A stretch of DNA of 38,664 bases, from positions 1-38,664 of IMG/VR virus record IMGVR_UViG_3300034107_000516, one strand, 5' to 3'. Both the position numbers and the translations under genes were made by a program. Shown piece after piece: positions 8,018-16,101 of the stretch (position 1 is its first letter; each line of letters starts with the position of its first letter). The notes beneath the pieces are model-generated. The model searched no databases. It was not told where the DNA came from and was given only the letters and a program-made list of their open reading frames with translations. Origin of the DNA: a virus.

Positions 8018-8882
8018 TTTTCCCAACTTTTTTGGCAATCTGCACTATTTCCTGAAAGGGAAAACGCTGGCGTTGTTTCGTAAAGCCATCTATGAGCAGA
8101 TGCCGATTGCTGGTAACGGTGTCACGCTGCAAGAGACGGAGGACGGCATCATCGTCTCAAGTAAGCAGGGCCGGGCAACCGCTACGGCCAGCGTGATTGA
8201 TTTCACCGGCGTCTTATCTGGCGACGACGTTATCATTCAAGGTGGCAAAGTGCTCGGCGTCTTATGGAGCACCTACATGCCAAACGATCCCAGCAGCGGC
8301 GGGTGGACTGAATCGGTGGCGACGGTAGCCGGAGCAACGCTGGCTGTAGCAAGCGGCTTTTCTATCTGGCTTCAGATCGGAATTACGCCATCAACAAGTC
8401 AAGTGGTCGGAGCACTTTCAACTGCGGATCAAGAAACGCTGACCATCGTCGGCGGCACAGGCGGTGGTGGTGGCGGCGGTGGTGGTGGCGGATGCGGAGG
8501 CAAGACAACAGGCGGCGAAGGCGCCAATGGCGTTGCTGGCGGCAATGGATCAAGCGGATCTCCTGGGACTGGAGGTGCCGGAGGTGCTGGAGGAACAAAC
8601 TCGCTACCTTCAGAACCCAAAAATGCAGGAGATGGGGGGCAAGGCGGGTACGGTGAAGGCGGCGAGGAGGGCTTGCTTGTGCAATTCTTAAACTACACGA
8701 AGGCTGCCGCAAATATCCGCAAATGGACGGTATCGAGTGCGTCGCTCGTGGTGTCGGCCAGCAAGCCTTCTTCTAGTGCGACAACCGCTAATCTCCGGCT
8801 TCTAACCCGATCCGGATCGACCATCACGCACCACCAAGTCGGCAGCGTGTTTATCAGCCTGCCGACTGTGACCTACATCTAA
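8007..8882 (+). CDS. glycine-rich tail adhesin-like protein, paralogue 3 of 3 (TTG start)
   Basis: A 291-aa third paralogue. The start is TTG at 8007: translated from there it begins MFPDFPNFFGN, which lines up with MLPDIPNF and MLPELPV in its sisters, so this rare start codon is supported by homology. The middle (about 150-225) contains a run of ten glycines followed by Cys, encoded by GGT/GGC triplet repeats (about 8459-8500) that could expand or shrink in frame. The C-terminus (ANIRKWTVSSASLVV) matches the shared final domain. It lies in the same tail-tip cluster and starts within the previous gene. Confidence 0.6.
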   Translation: MFPDFPNFFGNLHYFLKGKTLALFRKAIYEQMPIAGNGVTLQETEDGIIVSSKQGRATATASVIDFTGVLSGDDVIIQGGKVLGVLWSTYMPNDPSSGGWTESVATVAGATLAVASGFSIWLQIGITPSTSQVVGALSTADQETLTIVGGTGGGGGGGGGGGCGGKTTGGEGANGVAGGNGSSGSPGTGGAGGAGGTNSLPSEPKNAGDGGQGGYGEGGEEGLLVQFLNYTKAAANIRKWTVSSASLVVSASKPSSSATTANLRLLTRSGSTITHHQVGSVFISLPTVTYI

Positions 8883-8904
8883 GATTGACATCCATCGTGT
8901 TTTC

Positions 8905-9657
8905 ATGCCGAACATCTTCGCGTTGACGCTTAAAGCGCAAAACAGTTTTCCGGGCAACTCGGTCATCCCCTCCGCAACTCAGCAAGTGCCGGACTTGATC
9001 GTTCGTGAGGAAGATCTGATATCGGGAGTGTTTGAGGTGTTTGGAAATAGCACAACCTCCACCAACTCTCTGGCCACCAGCGGGACGACGGTCAACTCAG
9101 TGCTGGCCGGTGGAAGTGCAATTGCTCTGACTAATCCAATCACCAACGCAACTCTGGCGTTCAACTATTGGCGCGGGCTTTATATCACCGTGACCCGCCG
9201 CGACCCCGCAGTTGCGCCGACATCCGTTCGTCCAACTGCAACGTCCACAACTTCGCTGGCTATTGAGGTTGCATCTAAGAGCTTTACTGTGGCAGCGGGA
9301 CTTGGCTACATCGTCGGACAGCGGGTGCGCGCTACTTCGGCGGCAAACGCTGCAAACTTCATGGAAGGCGTTGTCAGTAGCTACAGCTCGACCACGCTGG
9401 CGGTTGCGGTGGACACGATTGGCGGCACTGGATCTCCGGCAGACTGGACCATCACCGGCCTCATCTGCGCGCAAATCCAGAGCAACGGGTTTGGCGGGGT
9501 GGTGACAAACACCACGGTGCCATTGCCGATTTATGAGGGCGGCTCATTCATCTACAGCACGCCGACCGGAAGGAAATCGGCAACCTCCCAAACGCTGACC
9601 GTTCTTCTTAACGGAACAAACGGTCTCAACGTCAACATCTTGGTTCTAGGCTCATAA
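8905..9657 (+). CDS. tail-associated protein with inserted fibre module
   Basis: A 250-aa protein. The outer parts are paralogous to the next gene: both start MP..F.L and share QNSF, a PIT motif followed by a hydrophobic strand, and an EG-S-F...QTLT ending. Between them, about residues 95-190, is an extra module with FTVAAGLGYIVGQRVR and ADWTITG. This is a Ser/Thr/Val-rich module that I recognise as common in phage tail fibres. The gap before the gene carries TTGACA 20 nt upstream of the ATG. The likely role is structural, at the tail tip or fibre base; the exact role is unknown. Confidence 0.5.
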   Translation: MPNIFALTLKAQNSFPGNSVIPSATQQVPDLIVREEDLISGVFEVFGNSTTSTNSLATSGTTVNSVLAGGSAIALTNPITNATLAFNYWRGLYITVTRRDPAVAPTSVRPTATSTTSLAIEVASKSFTVAAGLGYIVGQRVRATSAANAANFMEGVVSSYSSTTLAVAVDTIGGTGSPADWTITGLICAQIQSNGFGGVVTNTTVPLPIYEGGSFIYSTPTGRKSATSQTLTVLLNGTNGLNVNILVLGS

Positions 9658-9661
9658 TCTC

Positions 9662-10159
9662 ATGCCATCCACATTCAAACTTTCCACGATTCTCCAGAAC
9701 TCGTTTTCTGGCAGTTCAACTCGTGCTGCGATTAAACACGCAATCCCGGACATTAACGCCAGCCTGACCGATGCGTGGAGTGTTGCGGCTGAGTTTACCG
9801 GGACAGGGTCGAACGTAATTGGCATTGTTGCTGGACCGCCGCTTCGCATTCAAGTGGGCGGAGTGACCCAAATTGATCCAATCACACGGGCGCAGATTGC
9901 AGTTGCCAAGGTTAAAGGTTTTATCGTTTACGTTGGGAGAGCAAGTGGATCACCTACAGGCAACGTGACATTAACAACTGCTGGTTTTGGGAGCACGACA
10001 ATCACCTCAACAGTTCTTCCTGAGGGTAGCGTTTTTGCAGTGCATCTGCCGATTGCGTTGGCAGCGGTTGCGGCTCAAACCTTGACGATTAACCTTACTA
10101 GTACTACAAACTATAAGGTGAGCGTAGTGGCTTACGGTGAGTCTGAAGCTGGAGTATAA
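9662..10159 (+). CDS. tail-associated protein, short paralogue
   Basis: A 165-aa Thr/Ala/Val-rich beta protein, the short form of the preceding gene without the inserted fibre module. Shared positions include QNSFSGSS near the N-terminus, PITRAQIAVAKVKG in the middle and AAQTLTINLTS near the C-terminus. No signal peptide or membrane segment was seen. It is the last gene before the tRNA-like element. The pair looks like a tandem duplication followed by domain gain or loss. Confidence 0.5.
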   Translation: MPSTFKLSTILQNSFSGSSTRAAIKHAIPDINASLTDAWSVAAEFTGTGSNVIGIVAGPPLRIQVGGVTQIDPITRAQIAVAKVKGFIVYVGRASGSPTGNVTLTTAGFGSTTITSTVLPEGSVFAVHLPIALAAVAAQTLTINLTSTTNYKVSVVAYGESEAGV

Positions 10160-10169
10160 CCCCCTCCCT

Positions 10170-10235
10170 TGCTGCGCTCGGTAGCGTGCGAAATCATAGT
10201 ATCGCACATCGGTTCGACTCCGATTGCAGCAGCCA
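10170..10235 (+). tRNA. tRNA-like element with aberrant D and anticodon arms (possible degenerate tRNA)
   Basis: The 66-nt segment has a 7-bp acceptor stem (10170-10176 with 10225-10231, one G-U pair), discriminator G and an encoded CCA (10233-10235). The T arm is perfect: stem ATCGG/CCGAT with loop TTCGACT (10208-10224). The D arm is too short (a GGTAG is present but only about ten bases separate the acceptor from the anticodon stem). The anticodon stem GTGCGA/TCGCAC encloses ten bases and leaves no variable loop, so no anticodon can be assigned with confidence. It may be a decayed tRNA, a tRNA mimic or a relic of an attachment site. Confidence 0.45.
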
Positions 10236-10260
10236 TTGACAGGCGGAATGCGATCAAGAC

Positions 10261-10560
10261 ATGGAACCATCTGTCACGCGCGAACAACTTCAAGATCTTG
10301 AGTCTAAACTCAAAATCCTCGACTTAGTAGTCAAGCTAGGGTGGGCGCTGCTAGTCGGCGCTTTTCTGTTGGGCACATGGGTAGCGGCGATCCAGATTGC
10401 GATTAACAGGCAGACGGAATCGCTTAGGGATGTGCGGGAAGCGATTGGTGCGACGAACACCACAGTCCGCAGTCTGGAAATCAAAGACTCAGCAGACACG
10501 CAACTGCTCCGGTCAATAGTCGAGAAGCTCGACAAAATTGACAACAAGCTCAATCCGTAA
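10261..10560 (+). CDS. small membrane protein, holin-like
   Basis: A 99-aa protein with one clear transmembrane segment (about residues 26-48, LGWALLVGAFLLGTWVAAI). It is preceded by a short charged helix and followed by a polar, probably coiled-coil tail ending DKIDNKLNP. It is the first gene of the lysis cluster. Such single-span proteins occur as holins, antiholins or pinholins; membership of a named family was not recognised. TTGACA lies 25 nt upstream of the ATG. It ends TAATG, sharing an A with the next start. Confidence 0.55.
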   Translation: MEPSVTREQLQDLESKLKILDLVVKLGWALLVGAFLLGTWVAAIQIAINRQTESLRDVREAIGATNTTVRSLEIKDSADTQLLRSIVEKLDKIDNKLNP

Positions 10561-10907
10561 TGCGCACGCTCGGTCATCCAATTTTTGGCAAACGGCCAGA
10601 AGTCCGGCGCGCAGAAGATCTTGCAGGGCGTCCGGTCATCAAATCAAACCCCATTCACCGCGCGACCATGAAATGGCTTTCCAATAAGATCCTTCCATTC
10701 CTACTAAACTGGAAAACGACGCTCGCCGGGGTGGCTCTTGTTTTGCACGGATTGGGCGCTGTGGTCGATGCACTGCTGCGCGTGACTGATGGGGTGCCTT
10801 TAACGCTGGAAGGGCTGCAACTGGCAACTGGCGAGATCATAGCGGGTGCTGGATTGATTGCTGCGCGGGACGCTAACAAATCAAGCCAAGATTCAAAAGT
10901 GCGATGA
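10560..10907 (+). CDS. probable holin
   Basis: A 115-aa protein with hydrophobic segments at about residues 52-76 (NWKTTLAGVALVLHGLGAVV) and 88-104 (ATGEIIAGAGLIAARDANK). The sequence NWKTTLAG...GLIAARDAN resembles a recurring family of small phage holins that usually begin about 15 residues before NWKTT. That suggests the internal ATG at 10668 (79 aa) may be the main start. The ATG at 10560 is coupled to the previous stop and has TTGACA 22 nt upstream, so two forms are possible. It lies two genes before small membrane proteins and the endolysin. Confidence 0.6.
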   Translation: MRTLGHPIFGKRPEVRRAEDLAGRPVIKSNPIHRATMKWLSNKILPFLLNWKTTLAGVALVLHGLGAVVDALLRVTDGVPLTLEGLQLATGEIIAGAGLIAARDANKSSQDSKVR

Positions 10908-11068
10908 AACCCATTCTCCTTATCCTCGCTCTTGCCTCTTGCTCGTGTGTCAGTATCCAGCAGATGCCAGACGCTTCGCTCTTCCCGGACAAGAGCGAGG
11001 ATTGGCGCGACGGCTTCAAGTCAGGCATGATGGAAGGCTTGCTTTTGTCCGTGACCATTGCTTGGTGA
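10904..11068 (+). CDS. small lipoprotein, possible o-spanin-like
   Basis: A 54-aa protein. Residues 1-12 form a short hydrophobic signal (MKPILLILALAS) followed by C13 and C15 in a lipobox-like context (LALASC). This predicts lipidation and anchoring to the inner leaflet of the outer membrane in a diderm host. The mature part is short and acidic (DKSEDWRDG). It overlaps the holin stop by ATGA (10904-10907). Its size, lipobox and place next to holin and endolysin genes fit an outer-membrane spanin subunit, but a partner inner-membrane spanin is not obvious. Confidence 0.6.
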   Translation: MKPILLILALASCSCVSIQQMPDASLFPDKSEDWRDGFKSGMMEGLLLSVTIAW

Positions 11069-11072
11069 AATT

Positions 11073-11381
11073 ATGAAACTTTTCACATGGTTCAAATCAC
11101 TCTGGCATCGCGACGCGGTAGCCAAAGCCACCGAAACCGCTCGGCTGCTGGTCGCTGGCTTGTCTCATGATCAGTTTCAAGTCATCGTAGACAATGTGAC
11201 GCTGGCCAGCAAGATGCCGGTAAGTGGCATTGATAAGGCTATGCGAGTCCGGGAGATTATCACGTCTCCGCGCTTTACTCTGACGCACAACACACCGCCC
11301 TGGGTGCAGCAGGGTATCGACTTTGCCAGCGTCATCGTGCAGCTCGCGTGGGTCGTAGCCAAACTTACCAAACGCATCTAA
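11073..11381 (+). CDS. unknown protein of the lysis cluster
   Basis: A 102-aa protein starting MKLFTWFKSLWHRDA, four bases after the lipoprotein stop. The N-terminus is amphipathic and aromatic. The middle is soluble (HDQFQVIVDNVTLASKM). The C-terminus has a moderately hydrophobic stretch (GIDFASVIVQLAWVVAKL), so it may associate with the membrane. No family was recognised. A start 15 bases further upstream overlaps the lipoprotein gene and is less likely. It ends TAATG, coupled to the next small gene. Confidence 0.5.
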   Translation: MKLFTWFKSLWHRDAVAKATETARLLVAGLSHDQFQVIVDNVTLASKMPVSGIDKAMRVREIITSPRFTLTHNTPPWVQQGIDFASVIVQLAWVVAKLTKRI

Positions 11382-11482
11382 TGCCAACGCTCCAAGGATT
11401 CCTACACGTTGCGTTCTTTGCTCTCATGATTGTATGCTGGTTTTTCATGCTTGGCTGGATTCTGAGTTCGTTTTCCCCATGA
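11381..11482 (+). CDS. 33-aa single-span membrane peptide
   Basis: A 33-codon gene (MPTLQGFLHV at the start, ILSSFSP at the end) whose central 22 residues are hydrophobic and aromatic (VAFFALMIVCWFFMLGWIL). It is coupled at both ends: TAATG with the preceding stop and ATGA with the endolysin start. That tight packing argues that it is translated. It may be a second holin/antiholin or a regulator of lysis timing. It is far below the usual size cutoff for annotation. Confidence 0.55.
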   Translation: MPTLQGFLHVAFFALMIVCWFFMLGWILSSFSP

Positions 11483-12039
11483 CCAAGCGCGACATCCAGT
11501 TGATGCAGGAAAAGATCGGCGCATATCCCGATGGGGTGTGGGGGCCGATGTCGCGTGCGGCCTGTCAGAAGCACTTGGACCGCTTGCGGCCAGTGCCGGT
11601 TCAATGGCCGATGCAGGATGACCAATCGCTGATTGCTTTCTACGGCCAGCCGGGTGACGAGAGCAATCTGGTCAATCTATCGGTGGCCGACCTCGGCGTG
11701 CACTACGAAAGCCAAGCGGTGAAGACCATCCGCTGCCACACACGGGTGGCGTCGAGCCTGCATCGCGTGCTGACTGCGATCAGCAAAACGCATCCTTACG
11801 TGCTCAAGCAATACGCAGGCTGCTTTAACGACCGCAACATGCGCGGAGGCAGCCGCAAGAGCTTACATGCTTGGGGTGCTGCGATTGACTTGATGGCAGG
11901 ATCAAACGGCAATAACACCGCTTGGCCGACCGACGCATCCATGCCGCTGGAGGTTATGGAGTACTTTGCCGACGAAGGTTGGCTCTCTGCCGGCGCTTAT
12001 TGGGGACGGGATGCCATGCACTTTCAAGCCACACGATGA
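11479..12039 (+). CDS. endolysin, M15-family zinc peptidase with peptidoglycan-binding-like N-terminus
   Basis: A 186-aa protein. Residues 4-33 (IQLMQEKIGAYPDGVWGPMS) resemble the first part of a PG_binding_1 repeat. The C-terminal domain has the M15 zinc signature SLHAWGAAID, giving ligands H130 and D137, and the final H181 in AMHFQATR. M15 phage enzymes cut peptide bonds in the peptidoglycan stem (D-Ala-D-Ala or L-Ala-D-Glu). There is no signal peptide, so it depends on the holin for release. The start at 11479 overlaps the membrane-peptide stop; an in-frame ATG 45 bases upstream lies wholly within that gene and is less likely. Confidence 0.88.
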   Translation: MTKRDIQLMQEKIGAYPDGVWGPMSRAACQKHLDRLRPVPVQWPMQDDQSLIAFYGQPGDESNLVNLSVADLGVHYESQAVKTIRCHTRVASSLHRVLTAISKTHPYVLKQYAGCFNDRNMRGGSRKSLHAWGAAIDLMAGSNGNNTAWPTDASMPLEVMEYFADEGWLSAGAYWGRDAMHFQATR

Positions 12040-12596
12040 CTCGCACAATATCTCTCTCTGAATCGACCGCTGACCTCGGGATGCTGCCGGTGTTCTCGAC
12101 GACTCCGCTCCTGATCACGGGCGCCGTGCCAGCCGCTCCAGCAATGTCGCAGTGGGTGCTGGAGTTGTGGAAGCGCCAGAACGATGCACGCGAGCCGGGA
12201 GCGACTCCGCTGGCATCATCGGCTGGCTTTGTGGCCGGGGGCGCCGTCACGTTCATCCTGACCGCCGCACAGATGAATCTCGTGCTCTCGGACGAGATCA
12301 ACAGCAACAACTACTGGCTCGCCATCGGCGGCCTCGACTCCAACGGATTCCCTTACCTGCTGCGCTCCGGCAATCTGGAGATTATTCCGTCCGGTCTGTC
12401 GCTGACGCCTACTACCACCATCGCGTTCTCGGTCGTTAATGAGGTAGTGTCCTTCGCATATAACGGAGCAATTTACCGCTTCGATGCGGTGACCGACACG
12501 CCACCCGGACCGATTGACGGGGAGGTCACAGTTATTGATGGGATGATCGTCGTCACCGTTGATGGTGTCAGTTATTCCGTCCCTGCTGTTTCCTAA
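12036..12596 (+). CDS. unknown fibre-associated protein
   Basis: A 186-aa protein beginning MTRTISLSESTADLGMLPVF. It has a beta-rich core with SNNYWLAIGGLD and a C-terminal segment PPGPIDGEVTVIDGMIVVTV that looks like a short beta sandwich or fibre-attachment tail. It sits between endolysin and the large beta-helix fibre and is coupled to both (ATGA at 12036-12039, TAATG at 12594-12598). It probably assists or forms part of the fibre. No family was recognised. Confidence 0.45.
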   Translation: MTRTISLSESTADLGMLPVFSTTPLLITGAVPAAPAMSQWVLELWKRQNDAREPGATPLASSAGFVAGGAVTFILTAAQMNLVLSDEINSNNYWLAIGGLDSNGFPYLLRSGNLEIIPSGLSLTPTTTIAFSVVNEVVSFAYNGAIYRFDAVTDTPPGPIDGEVTVIDGMIVVTVDGVSYSVPAVS

Positions 12597-15500
12597 TGAG
12601 CGCCGTTACCACGCCAACCAATGTTTCCCTGATCCAACGCGACGCTTCCGGCGACAATCAATGGATTGATCTGCTGGGGAGCGCCAATCCCGGAAAAGCA
12701 ATTGGGTTCAATGACTCTGGCGCGCTAACCGCCATCTCGACGTTTGGCATCCAGTACGTCAAGACTTGGGCGCAGTTGCAAGCGGCACTGGCGGCTGCTG
12801 GCGTTGCTGGCGGCGGTACGATCTTTATTGATGGCACGATCATCATTCCGCCAAATACGGTTTCGCCATTTGGCGGAGCGGGTGGACTCAACATCACCGT
12901 TCCAAACGTCGTCATCACGGGGCACGCCAACGGCAAGTCCGTGTTGAAACTGCAAACCGGTGTCACGTTTACAAGCCAGACTTACAGTGTAGTCAATATC
13001 AATGCGAATAACGTTCTCATTGAAAACATCACGATTGAAGGGACAGTCGTCAATGTGACCGTTGGAGGAGTATCAAGCCAGCGGAACGCTATTGGCATTC
13101 ACTTTGGTGGAGGGGTACCAGTCGGTGGAGTTTCTCCCGGTATCTCAGACACCACGATCAGAAACGTCCACATCTTTAATACATTCAGAGCGATGTGGCA
13201 CAGCGGCGGGCCGGGATCACCGATTCAGCGCAACCTCAGCATTGTTGGGAACAAGATCAGAACATCGGGTGCTGGCGTTTACCTTGAATGGTCAGTGGAT
13301 GGCGTTCTGATTTCGGAGAACTCAATCGTGGGGGATGGTGCAGTTTATGACGGAACCAAGTTTTCGGTGGAGAATTGCATCTGGGTGGGAGAAGGCATTG
13401 GCAATTGCCGCATTGTTGGTAACAACTGCTCGGATCACCAGCGAATGGGCATTGAGGTGTTCTGGCCGTTCAAGAACACCATTGCCAACAACGCGCAGGT
13501 TTCGCGCGGCAAGAACAGTGCGAGCGTTGTGGTTGCAAATAACACGATTTCAAACACTGGCTCGATGGGCATCTCGTTCGCTGGCGCTCGAAACTCAGTG
13601 GTCGCCAACAATACAATCGTCGATTCCGTCTTTTGCGGGCTTGAGATCGTGGGAGACGATCGGAACACCCAGACGCAAAAACCAGACCGCATCGTGAATG
13701 CTTTGGTGATTGGCAATACGGTTAAAAACGTGCGGGCCACACCACGTCGAAACAAGACAACGGCTCCGGCAGATCCTTGGCTGTATGGATATTCTCCGAT
13801 CGCGCTTGACCCAACAAACTGCACTCTCCCGTCGCAGTCGTTCAGCAACCGTGTTCCCCTTACTGGGACCGCTCAGTTCGGCACAGGCCCACACAGCTTT
13901 ACGTTCACCACTCCGCGGGTTTATCCGGAATTTGCCGTTAACAAGCAAGTTCTGTTAAGCCGGTCAGATGGTCGATTTATGATCGGCACAGTCACGATCA
14001 ATAATGGCGTGACCATTACGGTCAACGTCACATCTCTTAGCGGCAGTCCTGATGGAGCGTTCGGCACATACACGTTATGTCCTTACGGCCTTCATACAAT
14101 TTCGATTCCATCATTAAATTTGGAATGGTCTGGCAATAATTTCATGCAGAACAGCCTGCCAGTTGCGACGCTTGAAGGCACTGCTATTTTGTTGCGCAAC
14201 CCATCTACTGCATCGGCTGACCAGTACATGAACGCAACCGTTGTCTCTTACACGCAGGGCGCGACAACGGCGGTTATATCCATCGGGGACACCGGGGCCG
14301 CCTTTGATCAGAACACATCGTGGATTGCGATGACGGCTCAGATGATCGTCGGCTTATCGATTGATCAAATCTTCGGATGTAAAGCAATCGGGAACACGGT
14401 GGACATCGTTCTTGACTCCAGCTCATCGGTCAAACTTGGATGTCAGATCCAGTTCTGTGAGGACGTGACGTTTGAAGGAAACACCATTGCACGAGGAGGG
14501 CAGCGGTACTTGTTCGTCAACAATTCCAACCGCGTTTTTGTGCGAGGCAACACGTTCAAGGCCGGAACCGTCTCAATGGTGCGAGACGCAACAAATTTCA
14601 ACATCACCGTGTTGGGTGAAGATACGGTTTTCCCAGAGAATATTGTTAGCACTAACCCCCAAGCATGGCCGTGTTCGCTGTACGCAATCTTTACAAGCAG
14701 CTCGCCGGGATATAACGCCAGCCTTCCGTACAACAACTGTCGGATCATCTTCAAGGATAACAGCGTTATCCCAACGGCAAACAATGCCCTCAAGACGCTG
14801 ACCAATGGTGCGGCTATTTTCTCGGATCAATACTCGCGGCCAGAATCGACCTTTGGGCCAGCGGTAGTTCTGAAAAACAACTGGGTGGGGGAGGGATATA
14901 CCGATGTGGTCAACTGGCCGATCCCAGTGCTAGACTACTCGCAGAAGTGGAGCAATAACGGCCAGAATTTTACAGGCTACCGGTTCCATATTGATACGTT
15001 TCAGTCTGGCTCTTCGTCTCGCTTGTTTGATATTGCTGCCGGTGACGCGACGTATCTTTATCTTCGTACATGGAGTTCAATTACGTCAAACACTCTGGTA
15101 ATAGGTGCTCCAAATAAAGGATTTTCAGTTACCGTTGTTCAAATTATTGGAGGCGTTCCAACACGGGTTCCAGATCCGGCTTTCGCATTGGCTGCCGTTC
15201 CGGTAGGCACGTTTGTTCGATGCACGGCTTTGAACTCATCCAATGTGGTTCAGGGCTTTATTGAAGGGCGTGTTGAGACTTACAACGCTGGCACGGTCGC
15301 CTTTAGTATGCTGGCGACGTATGCAGAAGGGACTCCGGGGACGTACACAAACTGGAGCATTCAATTCGACACCAGCGCCTTGTTCGTGGACAAGGCTTCC
15401 AAGCTCAACCTCCGCTCTGACGTAGTGCTTGACTATCACACCGGCACAAAGATCGGAACGGCGGCGACGCAGAAACTTGGGTTCTGGGGAAAAGGTGCAG

Positions 15501-15607
15501 AGGTGCAACCCGCAGCGGTGGCCGATGCAACGGACGCCGGGACGACGCAGACGCAGCTCAATGCCCTTCTCGCTCGCCTTCGGTCAGTTGGCATCATCGC
15601 ATCCTAA
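12596..15607 (+). CDS. large tail fibre/tailspike with parallel beta-helix
   Basis: A 1003-aa protein. Residues about 50-400 form a pectate-lyase-like right-handed beta-helix: regular rungs rich in N, V, I, G (NVLIENITIEG, NSVVANNTIV, NALVIGNTVKN). Such helices in tailspikes often bind or cleave host polysaccharide, but no catalytic residues can be assigned by eye. Beyond it are segments resembling the fibre module seen in the 8905 gene (about residues 440-500, 525-590 and 850-925). The C-terminus (ATDAGTTQTQLNALLARLRS) is a short helix common at phage fibre ends. It follows the lysis genes, an unusual but known arrangement. Confidence 0.78.
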   Translation: MSAVTTPTNVSLIQRDASGDNQWIDLLGSANPGKAIGFNDSGALTAISTFGIQYVKTWAQLQAALAAAGVAGGGTIFIDGTIIIPPNTVSPFGGAGGLNITVPNVVITGHANGKSVLKLQTGVTFTSQTYSVVNINANNVLIENITIEGTVVNVTVGGVSSQRNAIGIHFGGGVPVGGVSPGISDTTIRNVHIFNTFRAMWHSGGPGSPIQRNLSIVGNKIRTSGAGVYLEWSVDGVLISENSIVGDGAVYDGTKFSVENCIWVGEGIGNCRIVGNNCSDHQRMGIEVFWPFKNTIANNAQVSRGKNSASVVVANNTISNTGSMGISFAGARNSVVANNTIVDSVFCGLEIVGDDRNTQTQKPDRIVNALVIGNTVKNVRATPRRNKTTAPADPWLYGYSPIALDPTNCTLPSQSFSNRVPLTGTAQFGTGPHSFTFTTPRVYPEFAVNKQVLLSRSDGRFMIGTVTINNGVTITVNVTSLSGSPDGAFGTYTLCPYGLHTISIPSLNLEWSGNNFMQNSLPVATLEGTAILLRNPSTASADQYMNATVVSYTQGATTAVISIGDTGAAFDQNTSWIAMTAQMIVGLSIDQIFGCKAIGNTVDIVLDSSSSVKLGCQIQFCEDVTFEGNTIARGGQRYLFVNNSNRVFVRGNTFKAGTVSMVRDATNFNITVLGEDTVFPENIVSTNPQAWPCSLYAIFTSSSPGYNASLPYNNCRIIFKDNSVIPTANNALKTLTNGAAIFSDQYSRPESTFGPAVVLKNNWVGEGYTDVVNWPIPVLDYSQKWSNNGQNFTGYRFHIDTFQSGSSSRLFDIAAGDATYLYLRTWSSITSNTLVIGAPNKGFSVTVVQIIGGVPTRVPDPAFALAAVPVGTFVRCTALNSSNVVQGFIEGRVETYNAGTVAFSMLATYAEGTPGTYTNWSIQFDTSALFVDKASKLNLRSDVVLDYHTGTKIGTAATQKLGFWGKGAEVQPAAVADATDAGTTQTQLNALLARLRSVGIIAS

Positions 15608-15634
15608 GATTGACATCTAATCAGCAATTAAGCC

Positions 15635-15883
15635 ATGGCCACACTGTACTCACAAACTCTTGCTCCGGGCATTACGAGCACCACCATTGCCGTCGTCCAG
15701 GGCACAATCGTCGGCGTCGAGGTGAGCCAGCCGGTGTACGTGCTGGCCGCTAATGGTGCGATCCTTGCCGAAACGGAAGCGAAGGATGCGATCAACATCA
15801 TCCCGACCAACTCGCCGATTACGGTGAAGGCGAAGGAGCTGAATACCGCATCGAGCGTGGTCACGGTGACGGGGCAAGTTTAA
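15635..15883 (+). CDS. small beta-rich structural protein, unknown
   Basis: An 82-aa protein made almost entirely of beta-forming residues, ending VVTVTGQV, with little charge. It follows the big fibre gene after a 27-base gap containing CTAAGATTGACATC, a 14-base string also present before the 8905 gene; TTGACA is 25 nt from this ATG. It resembles small phage proteins that decorate fibres or heads. No family was recognised. Confidence 0.45.
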   Translation: MATLYSQTLAPGITSTTIAVVQGTIVGVEVSQPVYVLAANGAILAETEAKDAINIIPTNSPITVKAKELNTASSVVTVTGQV

Positions 15884-15886
15884 AGC

Positions 15887-16096
15887 ATGACCTCCAGCAT
15901 CACATCATTCATCGCTCCGGCGCTCCCGGTGCAGATTCCGGTGGCGTACTCGCCGACCGATGAGCTGCTGATGATGATTGGTGCGACGCTTGGAGGTGCG
16001 GCACCACCAGCACCCACCTATCACGTTGTCATCGGGCTTGATCCGGGCGACCACGTTCTTGTGGGTAGCGGTGGCGACAAGGTAAATTACGTTTAA
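15887..16096 (+). CDS. small unknown protein of the fibre cluster
   Basis: A 69-aa protein, proline- and alanine-rich in the middle (GGAAPPAPTYHVVIG), ending in a short beta hairpin (GDHVLVGSGGDKVNYV). It lies three bases after one gene and five bases before the second fibre. It may be an adaptor or a fragment of a fibre stalk. The proline-rich segment at residues 38-45 looks like a linker. Nothing in it permits a functional call. Confidence 0.4.
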   Translation: MTSSITSFIAPALPVQIPVAYSPTDELLMMIGATLGGAAPPAPTYHVVIGLDPGDHVLVGSGGDKVNYV

Positions 16097-16101
16097 ATTT
16101 T

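Noticed and set aside
8383-8712. Antisense ORFs over the glycine-rich genes
   Set aside because: Antisense of GGN repeats gives proline- or leucine-rich strings with no stops; the plus genes form a coherent paralogue family.
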